The notes: generated by a model from the sequence alone, not told the origin. A stretch of DNA of 64,000 nucleotides from Brevundimonas subvibrioides ATCC 15264 (GCF_000144605.1 NC_014375.1:992001-1056000); one strand, 5' to 3'; positions 1 to 9,730 are shown, numbered from the stretch's first letter. Made by a program: numbers and translations.

Positions 1-899
1 ATCTCGATCACGACCATCCGGCCGTCGGCGGGGTTGATGGCCCACTGGACGTTCGATCCGCCGGTCTCGACGCCGATCTCGCGCAGGACGTTGATGGAGC
101 CCGTGCGCATGCGCTGGTACTCCTTGTCCGTCAGGGTCAGGGCCGGGGCGACGGTGATGCTGTCGCCCGTATGGACGCCCATCGGGTCGATGTTCTCGAT
201 GGAGCAGATGATGATGCAGTTGTCCGCCTTGTCGCGGACCACCTCCATCTCATACTCCTTCCAGCCCAGCACGCTCTCCTCGATCAGCACCTCGGTGGTC
301 GGCGACAGGTCGAGGCCGCGCAGGACGATCTCCTCGAACTCCTCGCGGTTGTAGGCGATGCCGCCGCCGGTGCCGGCCAGGGTGAAGGAGGGGCGGATGA
401 TGGCGGGCAGGCCGACGAACTCCAGCCCGTCAAGAGCCTCGTCCAGCGTGTGCGCCGCCTTGGACTTCGGGGACTCGAGGCCCAGCTTGTCCATGGCGTC
501 GCGGAATTTCTGCCGGTCCTCGGCCTTGTCGATGACGTCCGCCTTGGCCCCGATCATCTCGACGCCGTACTTGGCCAGTGCGCCCGACGCGTCCAGCGCC
601 AGGGCCGTGTTCAGCGCGGTCTGGCCGCCCATCGTAGGCAGCAAGGCGTCGGGGCGCTCCTTGGCGATGATCCGCTCGACGAACTCGGGCGTGATCGGCT
701 CGATATAGGTCGCGTCCGCCATGTCCGGATCGGTCATGATCGTCGCCGGGTTCGAGTTCACCAGGATGACCCGGTACCCCTCCGCCTTCAGCGCCTTGCA
801 CGCCTGCACGCCCGAATAGTCGAACTCGCACGCCTGACCGATCACGATCGGCCCCGCCCCGATGATCAGGATCGACTGAATGTCCGTACGTTTGGGCAT
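1..899 (-). CDS. carB: Carbamoyl-phosphate synthase large subunit, N-terminal part (cut by window edge)
   Basis: CarB makes carbamoyl phosphate from bicarbonate, ammonia (channelled from CarA) and two ATP for pyrimidine and arginine synthesis. The frame starts at the ATG at 897-899 with [20 protein letters not shown], the standard CarB start. It continues through [27 protein letters not shown] and [14 protein letters not shown], which belong to the first pre-ATP-grasp and ATP-grasp domain. About 299 codons are visible of the usual ~1,070-1,100, and the gene runs off the left edge. The RraB-like gene lies 12 bp upstream on the same strand. carA is not adjacent: it lies at 11114-12283 on the opposite strand. 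The family call is secure. Confidence 0.97.
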   Translation of the reverse strand, partial: MPKRTDIQSILIIGAGPIVIGQACEFDYSGVQACKALKAEGYRVILVNSNPATIMTDPDMADATYIEPITPEFVERIIAKERPDALLPTMGGQTALNTALALDASGALAKYGVEMIGAKADVIDKAEDRQKFRDAMDKLGLESPKSKAAHTLDEALDGLEFVGLPAIIRPSFTLAGTGGGIAYNREEFEEIVLRGLDLSPTTEVLIEESVLGWKEYEMEVVRDKADNCIIICSIENIDPMGVHTGDSITVAPALTLTDKEYQRMRTGSINVLREIGVETGGSNVQWAINPADGRMVVIE

Positions 900-911
900 C
901 TCAGCCTCCCT

Positions 912-1187
912 CTAGTTCGTCACGACCGCGCACTCCCAGCCGTCGTAATCGAGCTGGAAGGCCGCGGCCCAGGATTGCATCATCGCGCTGACCGGGGCGA
1001 AGCTGTCTTCGTCCACGGCCATGGTCGTCTCGAGAATGGTGGCGTCGTCCTGGCCCTTGGTCAGGAAGCCGGCGCGGCGGGCGACCTCGTTCAGGTCGTC
1101 GTGGTCGCCCTCACCGTAGAAATAGAACAGGGTGTGGCGGGGCGTGATGCCGCTGTCGCCATGGGCCGCCAGCGACGCCCGCACCAT
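912..1187 (-). CDS. RraB-like ribonuclease E inhibitor family protein (start uncertain)
   Basis: The 91-residue product resembles the core of RraB, a protein that binds RNase E and modulates RNA decay. Visible features are a TLFYFYGEGDHDDLNEVARR strand-helix segment and a C-terminal DYDGWECAVV, comparable to the VEYDGWGTYF end of E. coli RraB. The ATG at 1187 is probably not the true start. The same frame stays open upstream and gives a plausible ARERETALDDDAIPHEERDA, but it offers no ATG, GTG or TTG there, only CTG codons. It lies 12 bp upstream of carB, so the two may be cotranscribed. The family call rests on motif memory and is moderately sure. Confidence 0.6.
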   Translation of the reverse strand: MVRASLAAHGDSGITPRHTLFYFYGEGDHDDLNEVARRAGFLTKGQDDATILETTMAVDEDSFAPVSAMMQSWAAAFQLDYDGWECAVVTN

Positions 1188-1355
1188 GGCGTCCCGCTCT
1201 TCGTGAGGGATGGCATCGTCGTCCAGGGCGGTCTCTCGCTCGCGCGCGAACGTCCGGCGCAGCGGGATTCGCGGCCGGGGGCGTTCGGGTTGTCGGTTAA
1301 GCGGCCGGTTTAGAGAGAGCGTGGCAGGCGTGCAAGGTGCCGGACGCCAGACAGG

Positions 1356-1387
1356 AAAAAGGGGCGGCGCCTTTCGGCACCGCCCCC
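1356..1387 (-). terminator. Rho-independent terminator of the first TonB receptor gene
   Basis: Read on the minus strand, an 11-bp stem (GGGGCGGTGCC / GGCGCCGCCCC) with a GAAA loop is followed by TTTTT. It lies 23 bp past the stop codon of the receptor gene and upstream of the RraB-like gene, so it should separate those two transcripts. Confidence 0.85.
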
Positions 1388-1409
1388 TCCATTGTCGATC
1401 GGCCGCGGC

Positions 1410-4400
1410 TCAATAAGTGGTGGCGAACCGCAGGAAGAAGTAGCGCCCGACGCTGGACACCGGGGTGGCGACCGAGGCGATGAACGGCTCCTCGTTCGTC
1501 ACGTTGTTGACGCCGAAGGTGACGGCGTAGTCGTCGGCGTCCCAGCGCACCGACAGGTCGTGGATCCAGATTTCGTCGGCGAAGGCGAACGCGAAGTTGT
1601 CGGCGTTCTCGATCTCCACGCCCGGCAGGGCCTGTTCGCCCATGTACTGGTGGCCGGTGTTGATGGTGAAGTCGCCGATGGTCCACCGGATGCCCGCGTT
1701 CAGAGACAGTTCCGGATTGTTGAGCTGAAGCTCGACCGGGTTGGCCTGGGTCGGGTTGGTGGCGAACGGATAGTCGTTGCGATCTTCCACGTGGGTGCCG
1801 CCGACCGACAGGGACATGTCGCCCCAGGCGGGGCGACCCAGCGCGGCGAAGTCGAAGGCGTAGCTGACGTTGAAATCAATCCCCGACGCCTCCAGCCCGG
1901 CGAAGTTCAGCTGGGTCGTGGTGATGGAGTTGAAGCCGAGGAACGTCGGCGAGGATGCATTTCGGTTCCGCGTGAACTGACCGCAGAAGACGTTGGTCAG
2001 GTCGGGGCCGTCATAGCAGCTGTCGACGATGTCCTGGGTCGTGACCGCCTGGATCGCGTTGGTGATCTCGATATTGTAGTAGTCGACCGTGACCGCCAGG
2101 CCCGGAACGAAGCGCGGCTGCAGGACGATGCCGTAGGTGAAGCTGTCGGATTCCTCTTCCTGCAGGTTCGGGTTGCCGCCGGTCCGACCGGCGAACTGGC
2201 TGGTCAGAGGGTCGGTGAAGCCGGCGGGAATGCCGTCGGCCCGGCAGTTGGCCAGACGGTTGGCCGGGTTGTTGCCCAGACCGATGTTGTTCTCGTCGCA
2301 CGGGTCGATCGGCCGGGCGTTGAACGAGGTGATCGGCGAGAACAGCTCGGAGATGTTGGGCGCGCGAACCGTCTTGGCCTGCCCTCCGCGGAAGCGGATG
2401 TCGGGGATCGGCGCCCAGACCGCATCGTACTTGTAGGTGGTGGTCGAACCGACCGTCGAATATTCGCCGGCCCGTACCGCGCCCGTCACGGTCAGTTCGT
2501 CGAAGAACGGCATGTCGGCCAGCAAGGGGACGCGCAGTTCGGCGAAGATTTCCTGTACGTCGAACTCGCCGCTGACATCGGCGGTGATGCGGCTTTCGAA
2601 GTTGAAGCCTTGGTTGACGAAATCGTCGCCGTTGAAGTCGCTCTTCTCCTTGCGATACTCGCCGCCGATGACGAACCCGATCGGGCCCCCGGGCAGGGAG
2701 AACAGGGGCGCGGAATCACCGGTCAGCACGCCGGTCACCACCGTCTGCTCGATCGTGAACAGGTCGACGGCCGTGTAGGCGATGAAGTCCAGAGCCGCCT
2801 GGCTGGCCTGATTGAGGCCGAACAGGTTCAGCGGGCGACAGGCGGAGCCTGCGCCGGGCGTGAAGGTGTTGAACGGGATGGTGCCGCCCGGATTGGGGCC
2901 GAGCTGTCCCTTGCTGGGGAGGGCGGTGGGGTCGAGCGTCGAACGGCAGACGACCTGGCCATTCGGCGCGGTCACGGCGTCGATGGCCGCGAAGTAGCGA
3001 TCTTCCAGACGCACGGCGCTGCGCGCCTCTCCCTCGGTCCGGCCGTAGTTCAGCGACAGGTCGTAGGACAGGTTCCAGCCCAGCTCGCCCCGGGCGCCGA
3101 TGACGGCGCGATAGGTCGAGCGCTCTTCCTCGGCCCGCGGATCGAACAGGTCGATGTTGTCGCGACCCAGGAGCACCTTGGCGACCCCTGCGATCGAAGG
3201 ATCGGCCGCGATCTCTGCATTGATGTAGCGGCGGATGTCAGCCGGGATGAAGGGGTTGTCCAGCTGGATCGGGATGGAGTCGTCGAAGGTGTTGTACGGA
3301 TTGTAGGTGGTCGACGTGGTGCGGACGGCCTTCAGCTCCGCATAGGGATGGAAGGCGCTGTTGACCTCATAGTTCAGGAAGACGTTGGCGGCGATCTGCG
3401 TCTCGTCCGGGACGAGGGACGTGCCGTTGAAGGTCTGGCCAGCGCCGTCGCCGCCCGACTGGTTGATGCCGCCGGCATAGATGCCGTCGACGAACGGCCG
3501 CACGCGGCCGGTCACGGGATCGACCACGTAGCAGCCGTAGCCTTCGCGGCCGGCGCGGCTTTCCTGACAGTCGTTGATGCCGTCGCCGTCCAGGTCCTGG
3601 GTCGTCGAGAAGAAGCGCGCCGGCGTCGAGAAACCGCTGCCGTCCAGATCGAAGCCGATCAGGCCGCTGGTGCTGGACACATCGAAGGTCGGGCGGTTGA
3701 TGAAGGTCTGGGCCCGGGCGGCACGGGCCCGCGCGACCAGGGCCGGATCCGTGCCGGCGAAACGCGGGTTGCCACCGACCAGGATGGTGCGGCCCAGCGC
3801 ACGCGTCTGACCCGCCGGGATGGGATCGCCGATCTGGAAGAACAGGTCGGGGTTGGGATAGTTGTCGGCCAGGAAGTTGTCGCGCGTGAAGTCCCGGTCG
3901 CCGTAGAAGACGGCCTGGCGATCGTAGCCCTCGACCGACACCGTGATGTTGCCGCGGTCGCCTTCGCCGAAGTTGGTGCCGAACAGGAACGAGCCGTACA
4001 TCTCGTTGCCGTCGCCCTCGCCCGACAGGCCGGCCTGCATGGTGAACTGCGAGCCCTCGAAGTCATCCTTGATGATGAAGTTGACGACCCCCGTGACGGC
4101 GTCCGAGCCATAGACGGCCGAGGCACCGCCCGTCAGCACGTCGACGCGATCGATCAAACCGGAGGGGATCGAGGCGATGTCCACCGCGGAGGAGCCGGGA
4201 ACGCCCGAAACGTGACGGCGGCCGTTGACCAGAACCAGTGTGCGGTTGCCGCCCAGGCTGCGCAGGTTCAGCGTCGCCGCACCGCCGTTGGCCTGGGCCG
4301 AACTGGTCGAGCTGATCAGGGCCGGCAGGGTGTCGAGGAGATCCGAGATGGCGACCGTGCCCTTGGCGGCGATGACCTCGGCCGTCACGACCTGCACGGG

Positions 4401-4574
4401 TTGCGGGGCCTGCAGCACGGAACCTGACGACAGACGCGAGCCCGTGACGACGATTTCGTCGACCTGATCCGCTTCCTGGGGTGGCGTTTGCGGATCAGCC
4501 GACTGGGCCAGAACCGGCCCCGCCATCAGAAAGGTCGCTGCGGACCCCAGCAGCCATAGCTTCGCCGTACGCAT
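1410..4574 (-). CDS. TonB-dependent outer-membrane receptor (large, signal peptide, plug and barrel)
   Basis: A 1,054-residue outer-membrane active transporter powered by TonB. The start at 4574 (MRTAKLWLLGSAATFLMAGP) gives a clean signal peptide ending in VLAQ and is preceded by GGGGAA; the frame extends 23 codons further upstream, but that would bury the signal. After the signal come a TonB box-like DEIVVTGSRL, a plug domain with LRSLGGNRTLVLVNGRRHV and VDVLTGGASAVYGSDAVTGV, and a long beta-barrel ending in an aromatic residue (FATTY), as expected for BAM recognition. The substrate cannot be told. It is paralogous to the divergent receptor at 5003-8065, with the same plug motifs. Receptors of this size are common in Caulobacterales and often import glycans or other large nutrients. 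Confidence 0.93.
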   Translation of the reverse strand: MRTAKLWLLGSAATFLMAGPVLAQSADPQTPPQEADQVDEIVVTGSRLSSGSVLQAPQPVQVVTAEVIAAKGTVAISDLLDTLPALISSTSSAQANGGAATLNLRSLGGNRTLVLVNGRRHVSGVPGSSAVDIASIPSGLIDRVDVLTGGASAVYGSDAVTGVVNFIIKDDFEGSQFTMQAGLSGEGDGNEMYGSFLFGTNFGEGDRGNITVSVEGYDRQAVFYGDRDFTRDNFLADNYPNPDLFFQIGDPIPAGQTRALGRTILVGGNPRFAGTDPALVARARAARAQTFINRPTFDVSSTSGLIGFDLDGSGFSTPARFFSTTQDLDGDGINDCQESRAGREGYGCYVVDPVTGRVRPFVDGIYAGGINQSGGDGAGQTFNGTSLVPDETQIAANVFLNYEVNSAFHPYAELKAVRTTSTTYNPYNTFDDSIPIQLDNPFIPADIRRYINAEIAADPSIAGVAKVLLGRDNIDLFDPRAEEERSTYRAVIGARGELGWNLSYDLSLNYGRTEGEARSAVRLEDRYFAAIDAVTAPNGQVVCRSTLDPTALPSKGQLGPNPGGTIPFNTFTPGAGSACRPLNLFGLNQASQAALDFIAYTAVDLFTIEQTVVTGVLTGDSAPLFSLPGGPIGFVIGGEYRKEKSDFNGDDFVNQGFNFESRITADVSGEFDVQEIFAELRVPLLADMPFFDELTVTGAVRAGEYSTVGSTTTYKYDAVWAPIPDIRFRGGQAKTVRAPNISELFSPITSFNARPIDPCDENNIGLGNNPANRLANCRADGIPAGFTDPLTSQFAGRTGGNPNLQEEESDSFTYGIVLQPRFVPGLAVTVDYYNIEITNAIQAVTTQDIVDSCYDGPDLTNVFCGQFTRNRNASSPTFLGFNSITTTQLNFAGLEASGIDFNVSYAFDFAALGRPAWGDMSLSVGGTHVEDRNDYPFATNPTQANPVELQLNNPELSLNAGIRWTIGDFTINTGHQYMGEQALPGVEIENADNFAFAFADEIWIHDLSVRWDADDYAVTFGVNNVTNEEPFIASVATPVSSVGRYFFLRFATTY

Positions 4575-5002
4575 GAATCGTTCCCCTGGAATAAAAATCA
4601 GCCTCAGACAGGGATGGTTCTTGCGGCGACCGTCGTTACGCAAGCCGCGAAATGCCGCGTAACTATTATGTCCGGAATGTGTCGCGCTTTAGTCACGGTC
4701 AAGCTTTCGGCCCGATGCGGCGTCATGGCCTGCCAAGGGGGAGAAAGGTGGGCCCGCCGGAACGCCGAGCCGGGATCTGCATTTGCTGGATGGACACGTC
4801 CCCACGCGCCGACCGTCAGCGCGCGGTAGAGACTGCCAGACAGAAAAGACGTCGCCGAGCGGTCCCAACCTCATCGAAAATTCTCACAATCGTGTGAGAA
4901 TGAGGCGAAAGTGACATGGTTCGGTCGTGTGTGTGTTGCGATACGGGCACCACAGACGGTAGGTCGCCGTCAGTTTTTTCCAGTCAGTGAAAAGTAGTCT
5001 CC
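4575..5002. promoter_or_regulatory. Divergent promoter region between two TonB receptor genes
   Basis: This 428 bp holds no convincing gene. It must carry the promoters and leaders of both receptor genes, which read outwards from it. The half near the plus-strand receptor is comparatively AT-rich and contains the palindrome described at 4881-4900. No good sigma-70 hexamer pair could be chosen by eye. Confidence 0.6.
4881..4900. promoter_or_regulatory. Palindromic operator candidate in the receptor promoter region
   Basis: Perfect 8-bp arms TTCTCACA and TGTGAGAA flank a 4-bp centre. An additional pair, CCTCAT (4869-4874) and ATGAGG (4900-4905), surrounds it asymmetrically. It lies about 100 bp upstream of the plus-strand receptor start. 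A dimeric repressor or activator site is the natural reading; the cognate regulator is not obvious in this window. Confidence 0.5.
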
Positions 5003-8000
5003 ATGGTCAGTCGCTTCCGTTTGCGCCACTCTTCCGCCCTTGCAGGAGGCATCCTGGCCTTCGCACTGATCGGGACGCCTGTGTTGGCGCAGACGGCACC
5101 GGAGCCGCAGGATCCGGAGACGTCGCTCGATGAAGTCGTCGTCACCGGGACCCGCATCCGGGTGCAGGACTATGTCGCCGCCAACCCCGTGACCTCGGTC
5201 ACCGCTGAGACCATCGAGAACTCGGGCCAGACCAACCTGACCCAGTTCCTGACCGACATTCCGGCGCTGTCGAGCTCCGTGACCCTTCAAGACGGCGCGG
5301 ATACGACCACCCCCGGCCTGGCCGGCCTCAACCTGCTGAACCTGCGCGGTCTGGGCACTGACCGGACCCTGGTCCTGGTCAACGGCCGCCGCCACATCTC
5401 GTCCAGCCCCGGTACGCCGTCGGTGGACGTCAACTCGATCCCCGTCGCCCTGGTCGAGCGGACCGAGGTCCTGACCGGCGGTGCTTCGGCCGTGTACGGC
5501 GCGGACGGCGTGTCCGGCGTGGTCAACTTCATCCTCAAGGACGATTTCGAGGGCGTCGATTTCCGCACCCAGTACGGCACTTCGGACGAAGGCGGCGCCG
5601 ACAACTATTTCGCCAGCCTGCTGCTCGGCAACAATTTCGCCGACGGACGCGGCAACGTCACGCTGGGCTTCGAATACAACAAGGACGAGGCCCTGAAGGT
5701 CTCGGAGCGCGAGTACACCCGCTCGGGCAACCGCTTCATCTTCATCAACAACCCCGACGATCCGGAGACCTTCGGCGGTGCCCAGACCCCCGGCATCCCG
5801 GACCTGATCCTGTCGAACAATGTCCGCTACATCGACACGTCGCGGGGCGGCTCGATCTACACCAACTTCGCAACGGCGACGACGGGCTCGGGCGTCAGCT
5901 TCCTGGGTAACGGCGACCCGTTCGTCGACGGCATTTCGGCCGGCGGCTTCACGGCCATCGGCGGCAGCGGCAGCCCGCTGGACGATTTCAACGACGATCT
6001 GCTGCCCGGTCTGGAGCGCGGGACGCTCAGCCTGACCGGCCGATACGACATCACGCCCGGTCTGCGCGCGTTCACCGAGCTGAAATACACGCAGAGCCAG
6101 ACGCAGTTCTTCGCCCAGCCCAGCTATGTCTACGGGCTGTTCGTTCCGCTCGACAACCCGTTCATCCCGGCCTCGGCCCGCGCGGATTCCCTGACGCCCG
6201 GCGGCCTCGGTCTGTCCGACGGCGCTGTTCTGCTGGCCCGCGACAACTTCGATCTGGGCACCCAGAACTACGACATCACGCGTGAGACCTACCGCGCCGT
6301 GGTCGGCCTGTCCGGAGACCTGACGGACAACATCGCGTTCGAGGCCTCCTACGTCTATGGCCGCGCGGATCAGGAACAGACCGCCAAGAACGTCATCATC
6401 AACGACCGCTTCTTTGCGGCCAGCGACGTGATCGTGTCGGGTGGACAACCGGTCTGCCGGTCCAACATCGATCCGACCGCGGTTCCGGTTGGCGACGTGT
6501 TCGGTCAGTTCCAGTTCCCCGCCGCGGCGTTCGGCGCGACCTTCACGCCCGGCGCGAACTCCGGGTGTCAGCCGCTGAACCTGTTCGGCGAAGGCCTGAA
6601 CTCCCAGACGGCGATCGACTGGATCACCGGGGAATACACCGAAGAAGCCACCATCGAGCAGCACGTGGTCAACGCGTTCGTCTCTGGTGACACGACGGGC
6701 TTCTTCCGCCTGCCGGGTGGCCCCGTCGGCTTCGTGGTCGGCGGTGAATACCGCAAGGAAAGCAGCGACTCGCGGCCGTCCGATATCCAGCTGCTGGCGG
6801 ACGCGCTGGAGTATCCGTTGACGGGCGTCGGCCGCGCCTCGCGCACCCAGGGCGAGTTCGACGTGGCGGAATTCTTCACCGAAGTGTCGGTGCCGATCGT
6901 CAAGGACCTGCCCTTTGCCAAGTCGGTCGAGCTGTCCGCCGCCTATCGTTACTCCGACTATTCCACCAGCGGCGGTGCCGACACGTGGAACGTCAACGGA
7001 CGCTGGGACATCGACGACACCCTGGCCTTCCGGGCGACCGTGGCCCGCGCCGTGCGCGCCCCCAACATCGTGGATCTGTTCCAAGGGCGTCAGCAGACCT
7101 TCGGCACCTTCGCCGACCCCTGCTCGCGGGAAAACCTGACGGAAGGCGAGAACCCGACCCTGCGTCTCCAGAACTGCCAGGCCGACCTCGCGACGTTCGG
7201 ACTGACGGTCGGTGCCGGCGGGTATCAGAACACCAGCTCGGAATCGGTCGGTGGCTTCGTTCAGGGCAATCCGGACCTGAGCCCGGAAAGCGCCGACACC
7301 TACACCTTCGGCTTCGTGATCACGCCGGCCGATGTTCCCGGGCTGTCGCTGTCGCTCGACTATTACAACATCGAGATCAGCGACGCGATCCAGGCCTATT
7401 CCTCGCAGACGATCGTCAACAACTGCTACGACCTCCCGCGGCCGAACCAGTTCTGCGATCTCATCGAGCGCGGCACCGTCGGTGGAAACCCCGGCCGGAT
7501 CGTCAGCTTCAACCAGATCCCCGGAAACCTGGCCAGCTACGAAACCTCCGGCTGGGATCTGAACGCCCAGTACCGTCTGGACCCGGCCATGTTCGGCATC
7601 GAGCGCGACATCGGTACGTTCAACTTCAATCTGGTTGCGAACCTGCTCGACAGCCTGACCTTCACCGAGGTGTCCGGCGCGGACCCCATCAACTCCCAGA
7701 ACCGTCCGGGTTCGCCCGAGTACACGGCCACCTTCGACGTGACCTGGAACTGGAAGGCGCTGTCGGCCAACTATGGCTTCAGCTACTTCAACGCCGTCGA
7801 TCGTCAGAGCCGCCAGGGTCTGGTCAACAACCCGGATGCCTATGAAGCCCAGTACCGCCGGTTCCCGGCGCGCGAGGTTCACGACTTCCGCGTGGCCTAT
7901 GACGTCAACGACGGTCTGGGCGTCTACGCCGGCGTGAACAACTTCACCGACGAGCAGCCCGCTCCCGGATCGGAATCCTATCCGGTCAGCGCGCTGGGTC

Positions 8001-8065
8001 GCTACTTCTATGTCGGCGCGACCGCCAAGCTGGGCTCGCTCGGCAGCCTGTTCGCCTGGCGCTGA
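5003..8065 (+). CDS. TonB-dependent outer-membrane receptor (large, paralogue of the divergent receptor)
   Basis: The 1,020-residue protein starts at ATG 5003 with a signal peptide (ALAGGILAFALIGTPVLAQ). A TonB box-like DEVVVTGTRI follows, then a plug with LRGLGTDRTLVLVNGRRHI and TEVLTGGASAVYGADGVSGV. The barrel holds YCR-type segments shared with the neighbour (for example GGPVGFVVGGEYRKE). It ends in an aromatic-poor AKLGSLGSLFAWR, but the penultimate strand ALGRYFYVGATAKL is typical of the family. It is transcribed away from its paralogue at 1410-4574 and ends at a strong terminator. The substrate is unknown. The pair probably arose by duplication and may serve related substrates. Confidence 0.93.
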   Translation: MVSRFRLRHSSALAGGILAFALIGTPVLAQTAPEPQDPETSLDEVVVTGTRIRVQDYVAANPVTSVTAETIENSGQTNLTQFLTDIPALSSSVTLQDGADTTTPGLAGLNLLNLRGLGTDRTLVLVNGRRHISSSPGTPSVDVNSIPVALVERTEVLTGGASAVYGADGVSGVVNFILKDDFEGVDFRTQYGTSDEGGADNYFASLLLGNNFADGRGNVTLGFEYNKDEALKVSEREYTRSGNRFIFINNPDDPETFGGAQTPGIPDLILSNNVRYIDTSRGGSIYTNFATATTGSGVSFLGNGDPFVDGISAGGFTAIGGSGSPLDDFNDDLLPGLERGTLSLTGRYDITPGLRAFTELKYTQSQTQFFAQPSYVYGLFVPLDNPFIPASARADSLTPGGLGLSDGAVLLARDNFDLGTQNYDITRETYRAVVGLSGDLTDNIAFEASYVYGRADQEQTAKNVIINDRFFAASDVIVSGGQPVCRSNIDPTAVPVGDVFGQFQFPAAAFGATFTPGANSGCQPLNLFGEGLNSQTAIDWITGEYTEEATIEQHVVNAFVSGDTTGFFRLPGGPVGFVVGGEYRKESSDSRPSDIQLLADALEYPLTGVGRASRTQGEFDVAEFFTEVSVPIVKDLPFAKSVELSAAYRYSDYSTSGGADTWNVNGRWDIDDTLAFRATVARAVRAPNIVDLFQGRQQTFGTFADPCSRENLTEGENPTLRLQNCQADLATFGLTVGAGGYQNTSSESVGGFVQGNPDLSPESADTYTFGFVITPADVPGLSLSLDYYNIEISDAIQAYSSQTIVNNCYDLPRPNQFCDLIERGTVGGNPGRIVSFNQIPGNLASYETSGWDLNAQYRLDPAMFGIERDIGTFNFNLVANLLDSLTFTEVSGADPINSQNRPGSPEYTATFDVTWNWKALSANYGFSYFNAVDRQSRQGLVNNPDAYEAQYRRFPAREVHDFRVAYDVNDGLGVYAGVNNFTDEQPAPGSESYPVSALGRYFYVGATAKLGSLGSLFAWR

Positions 8066-8095
8066 TCCCCCCGACCGGCACCGGATGACGAAGGG

Positions 8096-8126
8096 AAAGG
8101 CGGCCCCTCCGCAGGGCCGCCTTTTT
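8096..8126 (+). terminator. Rho-independent terminator after the plus-strand receptor gene
   Basis: The stem GGCGGCCC / GGGCCGCC is followed by TTTTT, 30 bp past the receptor stop codon. It fills the gap to the convergent HAD gene, and the AAA on its other side may give weak termination for that gene too. Confidence 0.85.
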
Positions 8127-8822
8127 CTATGCCCGCTCGGCGATCCAGGCGGGCAGGGCGGCAATGGTGTCCAGCGTGCCGTAGCGGGCGTGACCGTCCG
8201 GGGCGTCGGCCAGTTCGTGGGCCCAGGTAATGTGATAGGGAATGTGGACGGCGAAGGCCCCGGCCTCCAGCGCGGGCAGGACGTCGGACTTCATCGAGTT
8301 CCCGACCATCACCGCCTCGTCCGCGCCCGTGCCATGGCGGGCGAAGACCCGGTCGTAGGTGCCGCGGTCCTTCTCCGAGACGATCTCGACGGCGGCGAAC
8401 AGCTCGCCGAGCCCCGAGGCCGCAAGCTTGCGTTCCTGGTCCAGAAGGTCGCCCTTGGTGATCAGGACCAGCCGGTGGCGCTCGGCCAGGGCGGCCACGG
8501 TCTCGTCCACGCCGGGCAGGGTCTCGACCGGGTGGGCGATCATCTCGCGCCCGGCGGCCAGGATCTCGCGCACCACCGGGGCCGGGGCCTCGCCGTCGCA
8601 CAGCTCCATCGCCGTCTCGATCATCGACAGGGTGAACCCCTTGATGCCGTAGCCATAGAGACGAAGGTTCCGCCGTTCGACCTCGGCCAGCCGCGCTTCT
8701 GTGGTGGCGGTGTCGGCGTGGGCGGACAGCAGGTCCAGGAACCGCGCCTGGGTCAGGCGGAAGATGGTCTCGTTGTGCCACAGGGTGTCGTCGGCATCGA
8801 GACCGACCGTGGTGATGGGCAT
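8127..8822 (-). CDS. HAD-superfamily hydrolase
   Basis: A 231-residue haloacid-dehalogenase-type phosphatase. Motif I is DADDTLWHNE, with the two catalytic aspartates and Thr. Motif II is LVLITKGD, motif III includes the lysine in VSEKDRGT, and motif IV is VMVGNSMKSDVLPA. A helical cap lies between motifs I and II, as in the FMN/phosphoglycolate phosphatase-like group. The start at 8822 (MPITTVGLDADD) places motif I at the usual distance from the N-terminus. The substrate is not predictable. It faces the SDR gene at 9022 divergently across 199 bp. Confidence 0.88.
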   Translation of the reverse strand: MPITTVGLDADDTLWHNETIFRLTQARFLDLLSAHADTATTEARLAEVERRNLRLYGYGIKGFTLSMIETAMELCDGEAPAPVVREILAAGREMIAHPVETLPGVDETVAALAERHRLVLITKGDLLDQERKLAASGLGELFAAVEIVSEKDRGTYDRVFARHGTGADEAVMVGNSMKSDVLPALEAGAFAVHIPYHITWAHELADAPDGHARYGTLDTIAALPAWIAERA

Positions 8823-9021
8823 GGGGGCGCTCCGGCAGGGGGTGTGCGTGCAGTAGCGCAGACCTTCGCGGCGCGTCATCCCCGGACCCGATCCGGCCGA
8901 ACGCCGGGGCGGTCGTGAGCGGAAGCGTCGCACGGACCTGCGAGGGCGAACCGTCTAGGTCTGTGCTGCGGACGGGCCGGTCTTCGGACCGGAACCGGGG
9001 TGACGCTATGGGAGCGATGAT

Positions 9022-9720
9022 ATGACGGATCGAGCGGCGGTCGTGATCGGGGCCTCGGGGGGGATCGGGTTTGCCGTCGCCGAGGCGCTCGAGGCCGGCG
9101 GCACCTTCGGGACCGTCCACCGGTTCGGGCGGTCGATGGCCGGCGAGGCGCATATCGATCTCGAGGACGAGCGCACCCTCTCGGCCGCCGCCGCCCGCGT
9201 GGCCCAAGGGCCTGTCCCGACCCTTTTCTTTGTCGCGACCGGGGTCCTGCATCACGGCGAGGAGCCGGAGCGATCCTACAAGGCGATGACGGCCGGGCAC
9301 CTGCTCCGGGACTACCGGGTCAACACCGTGGGGCCGGCGCTGGTCGCCAAGCATTTCGCGCCGCTGCTGCCGCGCGACCGGCGGGCGGCGTTCGCGGCGC
9401 TGTCGGCGCGGGTCGGATCGATCGGCGACAACCGTCTGGGCGGGTGGCACAGCTATCGGGCGTCCAAGGCGGCGCTCAACATGATCCTGACCAACCTGGC
9501 GCTGGAACTGGGGCGGTCGCACCCGCAGGCGGTGGTGGCGGGGCTGCATCCCGGAACGGTCGACACGGGGCTCAGCGAGCCGTTCCAGCGCGGCGTGAAG
9601 CCGGAAAAGCTGTTCACGCCCGCCTATTCGGCCGAGCGGCTGCTGTCGGTGCTGGACGGGCTGACACCCGCCGACAGCGGTGGTGTTTTCGCATGGGACG
9701 GAGCGCGCATTCCGGCCTAA
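9022..9720 (+). CDS. Short-chain dehydrogenase/reductase (SDR) family oxidoreductase
   Basis: A 232-residue Rossmann-fold oxidoreductase. The N-terminus MTDRAAVVIGASGGIGFAVA carries the nucleotide-binding GASGGIG. The catalytic set is visible as a serine in AALSARVGSIGDN and YRASK, with the Tyr and Lys of YxxxK. RVNTVGPALVAKHF holds the structural Asn. It resembles the C-factor/CsgA-type SDRs. The substrate is unknown. The broken permease begins 10 bp downstream, so the two were probably an operon. Confidence 0.9.
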   Translation: MTDRAAVVIGASGGIGFAVAEALEAGGTFGTVHRFGRSMAGEAHIDLEDERTLSAAAARVAQGPVPTLFFVATGVLHHGEEPERSYKAMTAGHLLRDYRVNTVGPALVAKHFAPLLPRDRRAAFAALSARVGSIGDNRLGGWHSYRASKAALNMILTNLALELGRSHPQAVVAGLHPGTVDTGLSEPFQRGVKPEKLFTPAYSAERLLSVLDGLTPADSGGVFAWDGARIPA

Positions 9721-9730
9721 GCGTCGGCGC

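Noticed and set aside
1392-4427. A very long open frame antisense to the first TonB receptor
   Set aside because: It has repetitive Arg/Gly/Asp-rich composition with no domain, and mirrors the receptor gene; such frames are common opposite GC-rich genes.
4970-8164. A >1,000-codon open frame antisense to the second TonB receptor
   Set aside because: Same reason; the plus-strand frame has a signal peptide, plug motifs and a terminator.
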